Shown: positions 43,532 through 52,336, numbered from the stretch's first letter. The stretch is DNA of 64,000 nt from Syntrophales bacterium (GCA_023230565.1 JALNXD010000009.1:1-64000), one strand, 5' to 3'. Notes: generated by a model not told the origin, from the sequence alone. Numbers and translations are program-made.

Positions 43532-44101
43532 TTACGTTTTATGCGGTTTTTTCAAGGCCTTCTGCAATTTATCGGCGAGCGAATTGAATCCCGAGCCGGA
43601 AGGGGCATCATTGTATACTACTTCCCTGTCCTTCGCGGATGATGAACCTTCAAGATACTCGCCAAGGACCTCCCGGCTGTGTATATCATCATGACAGTAT
43701 ACGCATAGATTTTCCCAATTGCTTCCATCGGGAGGATTATTATGGTGATTGCCGTCCTTGTGGTGAACCGTAAGAAGGTGACGTGTGGTATGATCGAATT
43801 CGCGTCCGCATCGGGCACAGACAAGCCCGTGCATCGAGAGTGATCGTTCCCGGTAATCCTCTCCTGCCGGTTTTTTCATATCAGACTTTAATTCTCTGAT
43901 AATTTCATCAACAGTTCGCCCTTTTTCAGGTTTGGCGTTATCGACCGAGGAACGCCTTACGCGCCCTCCCCTGCCGTCAAAGGTCTGTCGTACCACTTTG
44001 TGTGCCCTCCCGGCTGAGTATGCTGCCGGGAACGGAAGTATCCGCTGATCCGGCAGTGAGAGTCGAGAGCGGGCAGCTGCCCGCTCTTTGACAATGTTCA
44101 T
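43532..44101 (-). CDS. HNH nuclease family protein (YajD-like)
   Basis: 189 residues from the ATG at 44101 with AGGA five bases upstream, 6 bases after gdhA. The C-terminal half matches YajD: CARCGREFD, LLTVHHKDGNHHNNPPDGSN, WENLCVYCHDDIHSREVLGEY, i.e. two CxxC zinc pairs flanking a His-His-Asn-type HNH core. E. coli YajD is only ~115 residues. The N-terminal ~75 residues are basic and unmatched; an internal ATG in front of KKPAGEDYRER would give the short form. Nuclease activity is expected from the motif but its target is unknown. Confidence 0.82.
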   Translation of the reverse strand: MNIVKERAAARSRLSLPDQRILPFPAAYSAGRAHKVVRQTFDGRGGRVRRSSVDNAKPEKGRTVDEIIRELKSDMKKPAGEDYRERSLSMHGLVCARCGREFDHTTRHLLTVHHKDGNHHNNPPDGSNWENLCVYCHDDIHSREVLGEYLEGSSSAKDREVVYNDAPSGSGFNSLADKLQKALKKPHKT

Positions 44102-44107
44102 GAGTTC

Positions 44108-45457
44108 CTAAATAATCCCCTGGGCCAGCATTGCTTTGGCGACTTTTACAAATCCGGCAATATTCGCACCGTTTACGTAGTTGCCGGGCGTAGAGTACTC
44201 TTCCGCGGCCGCGACACATGCTTTATGTATGCTTGACATTATACGTTTCAGGTAATTGTCGACTTCTTCTCTCGACCAGCTCAGACGAATGCTGTTCTGG
44301 CTCATTTCGAGTCCCGACACGGAAACACCTCCGGCATTTGCCGCTTTTCCGGGTCCGTAAAGAATTCCGTTCTCAAGAAAAATGTCGACGCCTCCCGGAA
44401 CCGTCGGCATATTAGCTCCTTCGCTTACGACGTATATACCGTTGTTTATAAGATTCTGAGCATCTGCCGCATTGATTTCATTCTGAGTTGCACTCGGAAA
44501 CGCACAATCCGCCTTATGATTCCAGAGAGGATTGTAATTGAGTGACGAATCGACCGGCGTATAGACAGCTTCCGGGTATTTATCGGCATATTCCTTGATA
44601 CGGCCTCGTTCAATATTTTTCAGCTGCATTACATAGTCAAGTTTTCCGCGATCAATTCCTGACTCGTCGTAAATATATCCCGAAGAATCGGACAGGGTTA
44701 CTGCTTTTGCACCGAGTTCGATAAGCTTTTCTACCGTATACTGCGCGACATTCCCTGAACCGGATACAAGACAGCTCTTTCCTGCGAGCGAATCGTTTCT
44801 CGTTGCAAGCATCTCCGAGGCAAAATACACTGCGCCGTAACCGGTCGCTTCGGGACGAATCAGGCTTCCACCCCAATCCAGTCCCTTGCCGGTAAGCACG
44901 CCGGTAAATTCGTTCTTCAGTTTTTTATAGGTTCCGAACAGATAACCGATCTCCCGGGCGCCTACGCCTATATCACCGGCGGGCACATCGGTATTGGGTC
45001 CAATATGTCTGAATATCTCACTCATGAAACTCTGGCAGAACCGCATTACCTCCAGATCCGATTTCCCCTTGGGATCGAAATTGGAACCGCCTTTGCCTCC
45101 GCCCATGGGCAAAGTCGTCAACGAATTCTTAAATACCTGCTCAAAGGCAAGAAATTTCAGGATGCTCAGATTTACCGAAGGATGAAACCTGAACCCTCCC
45201 TTATAAGGCCCGATAGCACTGTTCATCTGAATCCGGTATCCCCGGTTGACCTGAACCTCGCCTTTGTCATCAACCCAGGGTACTCTGAAAATCACCAGCC
45301 GCTCGGGCTCGACTATTCTTTCAAGGATTTTTGCCTTCCGGTACTCGGGATGTTTTTCGATCACCGGCTTCACTGATTCTGCAACTTCCGATACAGCTTG
45401 CAGGAATTCAATTTCTCCCGGATTACATTCTTCGCACATTTTTACAAACTCGATCAT
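44108..45457 (-). CDS. gdhA: Glutamate dehydrogenase, hexameric NADP-type
   Basis: 449 residues, AGAGGAG ~10 bases upstream of the ATG. It interconverts 2-oxoglutarate + ammonia and glutamate, mainly for ammonia assimilation. Family blocks: GPYKGGFRFHPSVNLSILKFL, the catalytic-Lys region LPMGGGKGGSNFDPKGKSD, VPAGDIGVGAREIGYLFG, LIRPEATGYGAVYFA and the Rossmann GSGNVAQYTVEKLIELGA. SEGANMPT and the C-terminal GANIAGFVKVAKAM are standard. A sigma-70 promoter lies upstream at 45539-45566. Confidence 0.96.
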   Translation of the reverse strand: MIEFVKMCEECNPGEIEFLQAVSEVAESVKPVIEKHPEYRKAKILERIVEPERLVIFRVPWVDDKGEVQVNRGYRIQMNSAIGPYKGGFRFHPSVNLSILKFLAFEQVFKNSLTTLPMGGGKGGSNFDPKGKSDLEVMRFCQSFMSEIFRHIGPNTDVPAGDIGVGAREIGYLFGTYKKLKNEFTGVLTGKGLDWGGSLIRPEATGYGAVYFASEMLATRNDSLAGKSCLVSGSGNVAQYTVEKLIELGAKAVTLSDSSGYIYDESGIDRGKLDYVMQLKNIERGRIKEYADKYPEAVYTPVDSSLNYNPLWNHKADCAFPSATQNEINAADAQNLINNGIYVVSEGANMPTVPGGVDIFLENGILYGPGKAANAGGVSVSGLEMSQNSIRLSWSREEVDNYLKRIMSSIHKACVAAAEEYSTPGNYVNGANIAGFVKVAKAMLAQGII

Positions 45458-45864
45458 TTCTCTTCTGGCTCCTCTCTGTTATTCTACATTTTGGTATGTG
45501 GCGGATCATTCGCGAGCGTTCTGGATACGGAGGTGAAATTTATCATACAAGAAAGGTCACGGTCAATCTGTTATTTTGAATTGAATAAATAAATCAGGTT
45601 CTTGTAGATCGCTTTGAGACCGGAAGATAAAATGCCGTACACTTCCTGATTTCAATCCGTCCCGGGGTCTGCCCGCGCACACACAAGAATCGCTCCCCGG
45701 CTGCTTCATCCCTGCGCCGGCACACACATGAAACGAGGGCCGACCGATGCCGGACAAGCGATCCGGGGTTTCAATCCAATGGCGCTCGTTTCAAAAAAAT
45801 GATAAATTGACTCGCATAGTTTCCTATGATAACGAGCTTGTGAAAAATACTTGAGGGTAACAAA
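45458..45864. other. 407-base divergent spacer between gdhA and the hydantoinase-like gene
   Basis: It contains the gdhA promoter (45566-45539, minus). The half near 45650-45780 is GC-rich with scattered CCGG-containing repeats but no clear hairpin or gene. Confidence 0.5.
45539..45566 (-). promoter_or_regulatory. Candidate gdhA promoter
   Basis: Minus strand: TTGACC (45566-45561), 16-base spacer, GATAAA (45544-45539), giving a ~75-base leader. Confidence 0.42.
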
Positions 45865-47541
45865 ATGATTCTGGGAATCGATGTGGGAGGGACACATACC
45901 GATGCCGTACTCATTGACGGCAATCGAGTTGTAGAAAAGGTAAAGGTCGTAACCGACCGGATCGATCTCTCCCGCTCTCTTCTGAAAGTGACTGATAAAG
46001 CGCTGCATGAAACAAATCCTGAGGATCTCGAACGGGTAGTGCTGAGCACCACCATATCAACCAATGCAATCGTCCAGAACCTGACCAGCCCGGTAGGCAT
46101 GATTCTGGCGAGCGGGCCGGGTCTTTCGCCCAGTGCGCTCCGGATAAACGAAAATTGCCATTTTGTCTCCGGATATGTAAACCACAGAGGCATTCCGGTG
46201 GCGCCGATCGACAAGGGAACTGTCCAAAAAACAGGAATGCTTTTTAAAACCAGCGGCATTGATCATATAGGTATTGTAGGGAAATTTTCCTGCCGCAATC
46301 CCGACATTGAAACCGATATCGAAGACGCGCTCGGATTCACATTCAGCCACTGTTCGCTCGGCCATAGAATGTCGGGGAACCTTAATTTCCCAAGGCGTAT
46401 TGCCACCACATATCTGAACGCCTCCATTTCAGATATCTACGGAGATTTTATAACAATGGTCACCGCGTTTGCAGGCCGGTTCAAAGCTTCCTTCCCCATT
46501 TTCATCCTTAAAGCCGACGGAGGGACATTTGAAATCAATCAATCAGCCCGGTACCCGGTGCAGACAATACTTTCCGGACCGGCGGCAAGCATAATGGGGA
46601 TACTGAGCCTGGCTGAATTCACGACGGACGCAGTCGCACTGGATATAGGAGGCACTACGACTGATATTGCCATATTCGCGGACGGCTCGCCTCTTCTGGA
46701 ACCGCTGGGTGTAACTATTGCGGGCCATAAAACGTTGATACGCGGGCTCCGGACGCGGTCAATCGGAATCGGCGGTGACAGTGCAGCGGAATTTGTAAAT
46801 GGTGAATATATAATCGGTCCGGAAAGAAAAGGACCGGCTGCGGCATTTGGAGGGCCGTGCCCCACCCCGACGGACGCCATGGTCGTCCTCGGACTCACGG
46901 AAATAGGCGATAAAGAAAAGGCCCTTGCTGCGATCGGCACAATTGCTCAAAAGGCCGGCCACACTGCAGGGAAAGCGGCTGAAACCATTTTTGACGAAAC
47001 CTGCAGAAAGATTGCCCGGGCGGTAATTGGTATGGTGGAAGAAGTGAACAATGAACCCGTCTATACCATCCACGAACTTTTGGAAGGAAAGCGCATAAAA
47101 CCGGAAAGGCTTTACGCGGTAGGCGGTCCGGCCGAACCCATGGCGCCCGCAATCGGCAGTATTTTGGGGTATTCCGTAAATATTCCCGATCACGCAGAGG
47201 TTGCCAATGCCGTAGGCGCCGCCCTGGCGAGAACGACCACGGAACTGACTGTCCTTGCCGATACCGAAAAAATGATTGCGACTATTGTGGAAGAAGGGCT
47301 GCAGCTTTCAATTTCGCCAAAATTTTCAAAGGCCGATGCCATCGGGATTTGCAAGGAAAAACTGCGGGAAAGAGCCCTTTCAATGGGTGCTGCTGAAGAG
47401 GATCTGGAGCTTGAAATTATCGAAGAGCACGTTTTCAATATGGTAAGAGGGTACTCAAAAGTCGGCCAAAACATCAGAATCAAAGGCCAGGTGAAACCGG
47501 GGCTGATCTCCCGCTGTATGAAAAGCGCCCCAGCCCGATAA
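45865..47541 (+). CDS. Hydantoinase/oxoprolinase family protein (HyuA-like)
   Basis: 558 residues with GAGGGT before the ATG. N-terminal GIDVGGTHTDAVLID is the ASKHA phosphate-binding loop, followed by VVLSTTISTNAIVQ. The second half has ALDIGGTTTDIAIFADG and RTRSIGIGGDSA, and GCPTPTDAMVVLG-like residues (CPTPTDAM). Known relatives hydrolyse 5-oxoproline, hydantoins or carboxylate acetone using ATP, usually with a HyuB partner. No HyuB is present here, so the partner must be elsewhere or the protein acts alone. The C-terminal ~100 residues are charged and could be an added domain. Confidence 0.88.
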   Translation: MILGIDVGGTHTDAVLIDGNRVVEKVKVVTDRIDLSRSLLKVTDKALHETNPEDLERVVLSTTISTNAIVQNLTSPVGMILASGPGLSPSALRINENCHFVSGYVNHRGIPVAPIDKGTVQKTGMLFKTSGIDHIGIVGKFSCRNPDIETDIEDALGFTFSHCSLGHRMSGNLNFPRRIATTYLNASISDIYGDFITMVTAFAGRFKASFPIFILKADGGTFEINQSARYPVQTILSGPAASIMGILSLAEFTTDAVALDIGGTTTDIAIFADGSPLLEPLGVTIAGHKTLIRGLRTRSIGIGGDSAAEFVNGEYIIGPERKGPAAAFGGPCPTPTDAMVVLGLTEIGDKEKALAAIGTIAQKAGHTAGKAAETIFDETCRKIARAVIGMVEEVNNEPVYTIHELLEGKRIKPERLYAVGGPAEPMAPAIGSILGYSVNIPDHAEVANAVGAALARTTTELTVLADTEKMIATIVEEGLQLSISPKFSKADAIGICKEKLRERALSMGAAEEDLELEIIEEHVFNMVRGYSKVGQNIRIKGQVKPGLISRCMKSAPAR

Positions 47542-47681
47542 AGCCGGTCTTTTTATGATAATCAAATGATGCTGCTGCGTGTGTTCAATTATATTGCTCA
47601 AGTATCAGCATGAGGACGACGTGAAAGAAAGCTGCCAGATACGCGTTTTCAAATTCGCTTACCCGGAAGAAGGAAAAACCA

Positions 47682-48995
47682 ATGAAGAAAATAAAAAAAA
47701 CGGGCCTTGTTTTTTTCCCCGCCTTTGACTGGGCTATTTCACCGACCCATCCCGAACGGGAAGAGCGGCTCCTTTATACACAGGACCAGGTATTTGAAGA
47801 AGGACTTCTCGATTTTGAAAATATTATCGAATATAAACCCGGTCTCGCAACATATGAGGATATAAATCGAATCCACATAAGTGTACCTGATGCAGAAAAG
47901 GTAACCACTCAGTCTCACCTGATTTCCGCAGGCGGCGCAATAACCGCCGCTGAAAAAGTAATGGAAAAGAACGTGGACAATGCCTTTGCACTCGTGCGCC
48001 CGCCGGGACATCATGCAATGAGGGTGGTTCATGGAGCCAGAGGATTCTGTAATATTAATATTGAAGCGATCATGATCGAATATATCCGGAGAAAATACGG
48101 CCCCAAACGAATAGCTGTCGTGGATACGGATTGCCATCACGGAGATGGCACAGAAGACATTTTCTGGCATGACCCTCATACACTTTATATTTCCGTTCAT
48201 CAGGACGGAAGAACACTCTACCCCGGAACGGGATTCCCGCGAGAATTCGGCGGCCCTAATGCGTATGGATGCAATATCAATATTCCTCTCCCTCCAGGTA
48301 CGTCGGAAGAAGGTTTCCTGTTCACGCTCGACAATGTGATTCTTCCCATATTGAAGGATTATAATCCGGATATAATCATCAATTCCGCGGGCCAGGACAA
48401 TCATTACACCGATCCGATAACCAACATGAATTTTACGGCCCAGGGGTATGCGATTTTAAGCGAACGCCTGTCACCCCATATCGCCGTCCTCGAGGGAGGG
48501 TATTCTGTGGAAACCGCCCTGCCTTATATTAATGTCGGAATCATTCTTGCAATGGCCGGACTCGATTATTCACAGGTACGGGAACCGGATTACGATCCGG
48601 CTTTGATAAAACAGAAACCTGAAACCACAAAATACATAGAAGAACTTGCCTCGGCACTTATGAAAAAATGGGAATCAAGAAATGATGAAAAGAATAAATT
48701 GCCTCGAAGCGGTCAGTTCGAAAGCCGAACGAAGAGCATTTATTACGACACGGATAATATTCATGAAGAACAGACCGAATCGGTCCGTCTCTGTAATGAC
48801 TGCAGCGGTCTTGTAACCGTAGATTCAAGAGCTACTACAGGCAACAGAATCTTCGCTGTAATCGTACCCGGCCAAAGCTGTCCCGTGTGCAGAAAGCGGG
48901 GAGAAGAAATATTTGCTTCAAAAAGCAAATCTCTTTACGACTACATATATTTCCAGGACAGAGACTGCGATGTCTATGAATGTCGAAAGCGTTAG
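47682..48995 (+). CDS. Histone deacetylase/acetoin-utilisation family protein with C-terminal zinc ribbon
   Basis: 437 residues; AGGAA-rich site before the ATG at 47682. The deacetylase domain (~1-320) has RPPGHHA (~106), DTDCHHGDGTEDIF (~148, zinc ligands Asp/His), SVHQDGRTLYPGTG and SAGQDNHYTDP with the third zinc ligand Asp. Bacterial members deacetylate acetyl-polyamines or acetyl-lysine. The C-terminal ~115 residues add CNDC (~370) and CPVC (~400), a probable second zinc site not part of the usual fold. It lies between the hydantoinase-like and AhpD-like genes; a shared pathway is not evident. Confidence 0.88.
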   Translation: MKKIKKTGLVFFPAFDWAISPTHPEREERLLYTQDQVFEEGLLDFENIIEYKPGLATYEDINRIHISVPDAEKVTTQSHLISAGGAITAAEKVMEKNVDNAFALVRPPGHHAMRVVHGARGFCNINIEAIMIEYIRRKYGPKRIAVVDTDCHHGDGTEDIFWHDPHTLYISVHQDGRTLYPGTGFPREFGGPNAYGCNINIPLPPGTSEEGFLFTLDNVILPILKDYNPDIIINSAGQDNHYTDPITNMNFTAQGYAILSERLSPHIAVLEGGYSVETALPYINVGIILAMAGLDYSQVREPDYDPALIKQKPETTKYIEELASALMKKWESRNDEKNKLPRSGQFESRTKSIYYDTDNIHEEQTESVRLCNDCSGLVTVDSRATTGNRIFAVIVPGQSCPVCRKRGEEIFASKSKSLYDYIYFQDRDCDVYECRKR

Positions 48996-49081
48996 AAAGC
49001 TTTTGATCCCGGGTTCATCGGGATCGACATTCGTTCGGAATGTCCGGATTAAAGAAGAGTTCAATGGAGGAGGAGCAGGTA

Positions 49082-49492
49082 GTGAGTAATGAAGATATAA
49101 AGAAGAGAACCCGGAAAAGAGCTGAACTGCTTTTCGGCAAAGGAATCCGGATGAACCCGCCTTATCATATGTGGAAGGCATTCGACAGAGATCTTGCCAA
49201 TGATTTCTCCATGTTCATCACCGGTAATCTGTACTCCAGGGATGTGCTTACATTGAAGGAGCGCCAGATGGCCGCCTGCGCGATGCTCGCGGCGCTCAGG
49301 GCGCCCGATGAGTTGAAGCTGCATATTAACGCAGCGCTGAACGTCGGGTGCGACAGGGGAAAACTCGCGGAAATTTTTTTCCAGCTTGCACCCTATGGAG
49401 GTATGCCGGCGGTCAATGAGGCTCTTGCGATTTACCGGGATGTGCTTACTGAAAGGGGCGAATGGCCTGTTGAGACGAATGAGATCGGCTGA
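49082..49492 (+). CDS. Carboxymuconolactone decarboxylase/AhpD-like protein
   Basis: 136 residues if the GTG at 49082 is used; AGGAGGAG (49068-49075) gives ideal spacing. An upstream ATG at 49040 gives 150 residues but precedes the ribosome site. RQMAACAMLAALRAPDELKLHINAALN corresponds to the CMD core helix pair. The peroxidase CxxC of AhpD is not present (one Cys in the core, ACAML, and CDRGK later), so alkylhydroperoxidase activity is unlikely. GCDRGKLAEIFFQLAPYGGMPA is typical of gamma-carboxymuconolactone decarboxylases. Its substrate is unknown. Confidence 0.83.
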   Translation: MSNEDIKKRTRKRAELLFGKGIRMNPPYHMWKAFDRDLANDFSMFITGNLYSRDVLTLKERQMAACAMLAALRAPDELKLHINAALNVGCDRGKLAEIFFQLAPYGGMPAVNEALAIYRDVLTERGEWPVETNEIG

Positions 49493-49507
49493 AACGTCTG
49501 TTCAGAT

Positions 49508-49551
49508 AAAAAAACGCCGGGCGATTTCCATTTTCAGCCCGGCATTTTTTT
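49508..49551. terminator. Bidirectional terminator between convergent genes
   Basis: GCCGGGC (49516-49522) pairs with GCCCGGC (49537-49543), with A7 to the left and T7 to the right. It serves the AhpD-like gene (+) and the biotin carrier gene (-). Confidence 0.88.
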
Positions 49552-49562
49552 GTAGCTGCAAA

Positions 49563-49778
49563 TCAATCAAGAATTACAAGGACCTGATCCACTTCAACTT
49601 TTTCATCTTCTTCCACTCGTATTTCCGCCACCCTGCCATCGACGGGAGTGTACACCGAATTTTCCATTTTCATTGCTTCAATGACTATAATTTCTTCATC
49701 CGCTTCCACTCTGTCACCGATATCGACCATAATTTCATGAATCTTTCCTGGCATGGGGGCGAGGACTTCCCTTCCCAT
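49563..49778 (-). CDS. Free-standing biotin carboxyl carrier (biotinyl-domain) protein
   Basis: 71 residues from the ATG at 49778, which follows GAGGAGG; a longer frame to 49850 lacks a site. It is a single biotinyl domain: VLAPMPGKIHEIMVDIGDRV, then IEAMKMENSV with the biotinylated Lys, and DGRVAEIRVEEDEKVEVDQ. It carries carboxyl-biotin between a biotin carboxylase (or decarboxylase) and a carboxyltransferase. There is no AccC or decarboxylase beta subunit nearby. It is a monocistronic gene and a plausible partner for the carboxyltransferases at 2, 10524 and 21690, though this is inference. Confidence 0.92.
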   Translation of the reverse strand: MGREVLAPMPGKIHEIMVDIGDRVEADEEIIVIEAMKMENSVYTPVDGRVAEIRVEEDEKVEVDQVLVILD

Positions 49779-49959
49779 AGTAAACCTCCTCAGGATACAC
49801 GATACGCCGGCGGCTTCGCTTCGCCTACCATTTATTGAAAAAAAGGTCAAGCACTTTGAACAAAATCAGAGGTGGTTTATAAAACTGACTTTTGACACCT
49901 GGCTTGATTCGTGCTAGATACGATGTGGCAACTGGCCGCACGACAAACGGAGGTGCCCT

Positions 49960-50757
49960 GTGGCACAAAGCAGAGATTCGGCAACATCCGAACTGGAAAG
50001 GCTTCTTGAAATTATCGCACGTTTGAGATCGCCTGACGGATGTGCCTGGGACCGGACAAGAACCCCTCTTGACGTGAACCGCTATCTTGTTGAAGAAGCG
50101 TACGAGACTGTGGATGCCGTCATCGAAGGATCGCCTGATCATATAAAAGAAGAGCTGGGGGACCTTCTGTTTCAAATCCTTTTTCTTGCGCACATGTTCG
50201 AAGAGGCTGATGAATTCGACATCGCCCAGGTTATGTCGGGAATATCGGAAAAAATGATTCGCCGTCATCCTCATGTGTTCGGCACTACAAAGGCTGAATC
50301 AGTCGAATCCATCAGAAGAAACTGGGAAGAAATAAAAAAGAGAGAGCGTGGAGACGGCTACAGGCCTGAATCGGTTCTGGAAGACATACCCCGTTCGCTT
50401 CCTCCCATGGTAAAAGCGCGCAAGATAGGCGAAAAGGCAGCCAGGGCGGGCTTTGATTGGGATTCAATAGAAGGGGTTTTGGATAAGGTAGAGGAAGAAA
50501 TAAATGAATTCAAGGCAGCCCTTTTGAAACATGATGCCGCACACATCGAAGAAGAATTCGGCGATCTTCTTTTTTCGATGATAAACCTCTCTCGCTTCGC
50601 TGCCGTGGATCCCGACCGGGCGCTTTTGAAATCGATCGCAAAATTTGCAAAGAGGTATACATTTATCGAAGCGGAATTAAAAAAAGCGGGCAAAGATCCT
50701 CAAGATGCACCAATGGAAGAGATGAACCGGCTGTGGAATCTCTCAAAAGAAAGGTAA
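49960..50757 (+). CDS. mazG: Nucleoside triphosphate pyrophosphohydrolase MazG
   Basis: 265 residues from the GTG at 49960, with GGAGGTG upstream. It hydrolyses NTPs/dNTPs to NMP + PPi and is linked to house-cleaning and ppGpp control. Two MazG repeats are visible: VEEAYETVDAVIE ... KEELGDLLFQILFLAHMFEE (~45-90) and KVEEEINEFKAA ... IEEEFGDLLFSMINLSRFA (~178-220), each with the EExxE...EExxD metal site. Length matches E. coli MazG (263). Confidence 0.95.
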   Translation: MAQSRDSATSELERLLEIIARLRSPDGCAWDRTRTPLDVNRYLVEEAYETVDAVIEGSPDHIKEELGDLLFQILFLAHMFEEADEFDIAQVMSGISEKMIRRHPHVFGTTKAESVESIRRNWEEIKKRERGDGYRPESVLEDIPRSLPPMVKARKIGEKAARAGFDWDSIEGVLDKVEEEINEFKAALLKHDAAHIEEEFGDLLFSMINLSRFAAVDPDRALLKSIAKFAKRYTFIEAELKKAGKDPQDAPMEEMNRLWNLSKER

Positions 50758-50775
50758 GGGGAAAAAATACGGGCC

Positions 50776-50961
50776 ATGAAGTTTCTACTCTGTCTGACAG
50801 GACTAGTGTTAATCATCGAAGGACTTCCCTATTTCGTTTTTCCCGACCGAATCAAAACGTATCTTATGAAAGTCGCTGAAACACCTGATTCTACTCTCCG
50901 GGTCCTCGGTTTTATATCGGTACTCATCGGTCTTTCGCTCGTGTATTTCGGAAGGATGTAA
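50776..50961 (+). CDS. DUF2065 small inner-membrane protein (YjeT-like)
   Basis: 61 residues, two membrane spans: MKFLLCLTGLVLIIEGLPYF and a C-terminal RVLGFISVLIGLSLVYFGR. The connecting loop FPDRIKTYLMKVAETPDS is amphipathic. This matches DUF2065/YjeT in length, spacing and the Glu-Gly-x-Pro-Tyr motif. The function of the family is unknown. It lies 18 bases after mazG and may be cotranscribed. Confidence 0.85.
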   Translation: MKFLLCLTGLVLIIEGLPYFVFPDRIKTYLMKVAETPDSTLRVLGFISVLIGLSLVYFGRM

Positions 50962-51012
50962 AACTACGGAGATCGAAATCCCCGGAATCCGGCCGCAGGT
51001 GATATAATTTAT

Positions 51013-51042
51013 TTGACTTCCTTTCTTTTTTCTGATTATCTG
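51013..51042 (+). promoter_or_regulatory. Possible promoter of the queA-tgt-sec cluster
   Basis: TTGACT (51013-51018) followed at 17-18 bases by TTATCTG (51036-51042). The -35 is good and the -10 is poor. Confidence 0.33.
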
Positions 51043-51071
51043 CCTGAATTTTCATTATAAAAGCACGAAAT

Positions 51072-52094
51072 ATGAAAACAGAGGATTTCAATTACCATCT
51101 TCCCGGCGAACTGATCGCGCAGAAACCGTGCTCGGTGAGGGACAGGTCCCGCATGATGGTGGTAAACCGGTCAACCGGCGTAATCGAAAGCAGATATTTC
51201 CATGATTTCCCTTTCTATCTCGAAAGCGGAGATGCCCTCGTAGTAAACGACTCCAAAGTAATACCGGCCCGTCTGGTCGGTAAAAAGGCGACAGGGGGAA
51301 CTATAGAACTGCTGCTTCTTGAAAAAGTGAGTGCACTTGAGTGGACAGTCCTCTTGAGGCCCGGCAAGCGTGTTAAAAAAGGAACCAGAATATTTTTTGA
51401 CAGGTCTTCCTGGGCCGAAGTCGAGGAAAATGTCACCGCGAAGAAATGGCTTCTCAGTTTTCACAGCGATCTTGATTTCGATGTCTTCCTGGAGCGACAC
51501 GGAAGAGCCCCGCTTCCCCCCTATATAAAAAGAAAGGCCGGAAATGCCGGGACAGCCGATCTTGAGAGATATCAGACAGTGTATGCCAGTGTTCCCGGGT
51601 CCGTCGCGGCACCGACCGCAGGGCTTCATTTTTCCGATGAAATACTCCGGCTGATAAGGGCAAAAGGAATCTCCATTGCCCCGGTAACCCTTCATGTAGG
51701 ATACGGCACTTTTCTTCCCATAGAATCAGAAACCGTTGAGGATCACACAATGGAATCCGAATCTTTTTTTGTATCCTCCTCTTCGGCATCGATTATCAAT
51801 ACGGCAAAACGAATTGTGGCAGTGGGAACTACTTCGGTGCGGACGCTCGAATCATCTGCCGGCGAAAGAGGAATGTTGACAATGAAGAGCGGCAGCACCA
51901 GCCTTTTCATCTATCCGGGATACCGGTTCAAAAAAGTGGGTGCACTTCTGACAAATTTTCATCTCCCTTCGTCTTCGTTATTTCTTCTCGTGTGTGCATT
52001 CGGGGGAACGGAACTGATGAAAGAAGCCTATTCAAGGGCAATTGAAGAAAAATATCGCTTTTACAGCTATGGAGATTGCATGCTTATTATATGA
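51072..52094 (+). CDS. queA: S-adenosylmethionine:tRNA ribosyltransferase-isomerase QueA
   Basis: 340 residues, matching the family (~340-356). It transfers and isomerises ribose from SAM to 7-aminomethyl-7-deazaguanine in tRNA, giving epoxyqueuosine. Family blocks: FNYHLPGELIAQKPCSVRDRSRMMV, DALVVNDSKVIPARL, YASVPGSVAAPTAGLHFSDE, THLHVGYGTF-like (TLHVGYGTFLPI) and the C-terminal TNFHLPSSSLFLLVCAFGG. It precedes tgt in the usual order; the gap of 242 bases is long for this pair. Confidence 0.96.
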   Translation: MKTEDFNYHLPGELIAQKPCSVRDRSRMMVVNRSTGVIESRYFHDFPFYLESGDALVVNDSKVIPARLVGKKATGGTIELLLLEKVSALEWTVLLRPGKRVKKGTRIFFDRSSWAEVEENVTAKKWLLSFHSDLDFDVFLERHGRAPLPPYIKRKAGNAGTADLERYQTVYASVPGSVAAPTAGLHFSDEILRLIRAKGISIAPVTLHVGYGTFLPIESETVEDHTMESESFFVSSSSASIINTAKRIVAVGTTSVRTLESSAGERGMLTMKSGSTSLFIYPGYRFKKVGALLTNFHLPSSSLFLLVCAFGGTELMKEAYSRAIEEKYRFYSYGDCMLII

Positions 52095-52168
52095 AAAATG
52101 AACAGCGTGATACCCGCCCGCTTGTACGAAGCGCCCGTTTTCGGCGCGCGCCATTGAGTGCAAAGCGC

Positions 52169-52189
52169 GAGTTTGCCGGAACAGCTTCA
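52169..52189. repeat. GC-rich dispersed motif in the queA-tgt spacer
   Basis: GAGTTTGCCGGAACAGCTTC at 52169-52188 closely matches GAGTTCGCCGGACAGCTTCA at 4545-4564 and, less well, 10458-10475. A nearby CCGGAAC/GTTCCCGG pairing (52176-52200) can form a hairpin. Confidence 0.35.
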
Positions 52190-52286
52190 AGGACGTTCCC
52201 GGACGAAACACCGGTCTGAGCCGGGCAGAATCTCATGCCCCTGATCGGGGAATAAACGAGCTCACGCATTACTTGGCTGGAAGCCC

Positions 52287-52309
52287 GTAATGCCGAAAAA
52301 GGGCATTAC
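52287..52309 (+). promoter_or_regulatory. Hairpin in the tgt leader
   Basis: GTAATGCC (52287-52294) pairs with GGCATTAC (52302-52309) across a 7-base loop, 27 bases before the proposed TTG start. There is no T run. It does not resemble a preQ1 riboswitch. Confidence 0.4.
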
Positions 52310-52336
52310 AATGGAAAGCAGGAACAGGAATAAAAA

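Noticed and set aside
52095..52336. preQ1 riboswitch before tgt
   Set aside because: The hairpin present lacks the preQ1 pseudoknot consensus and A-rich tail.
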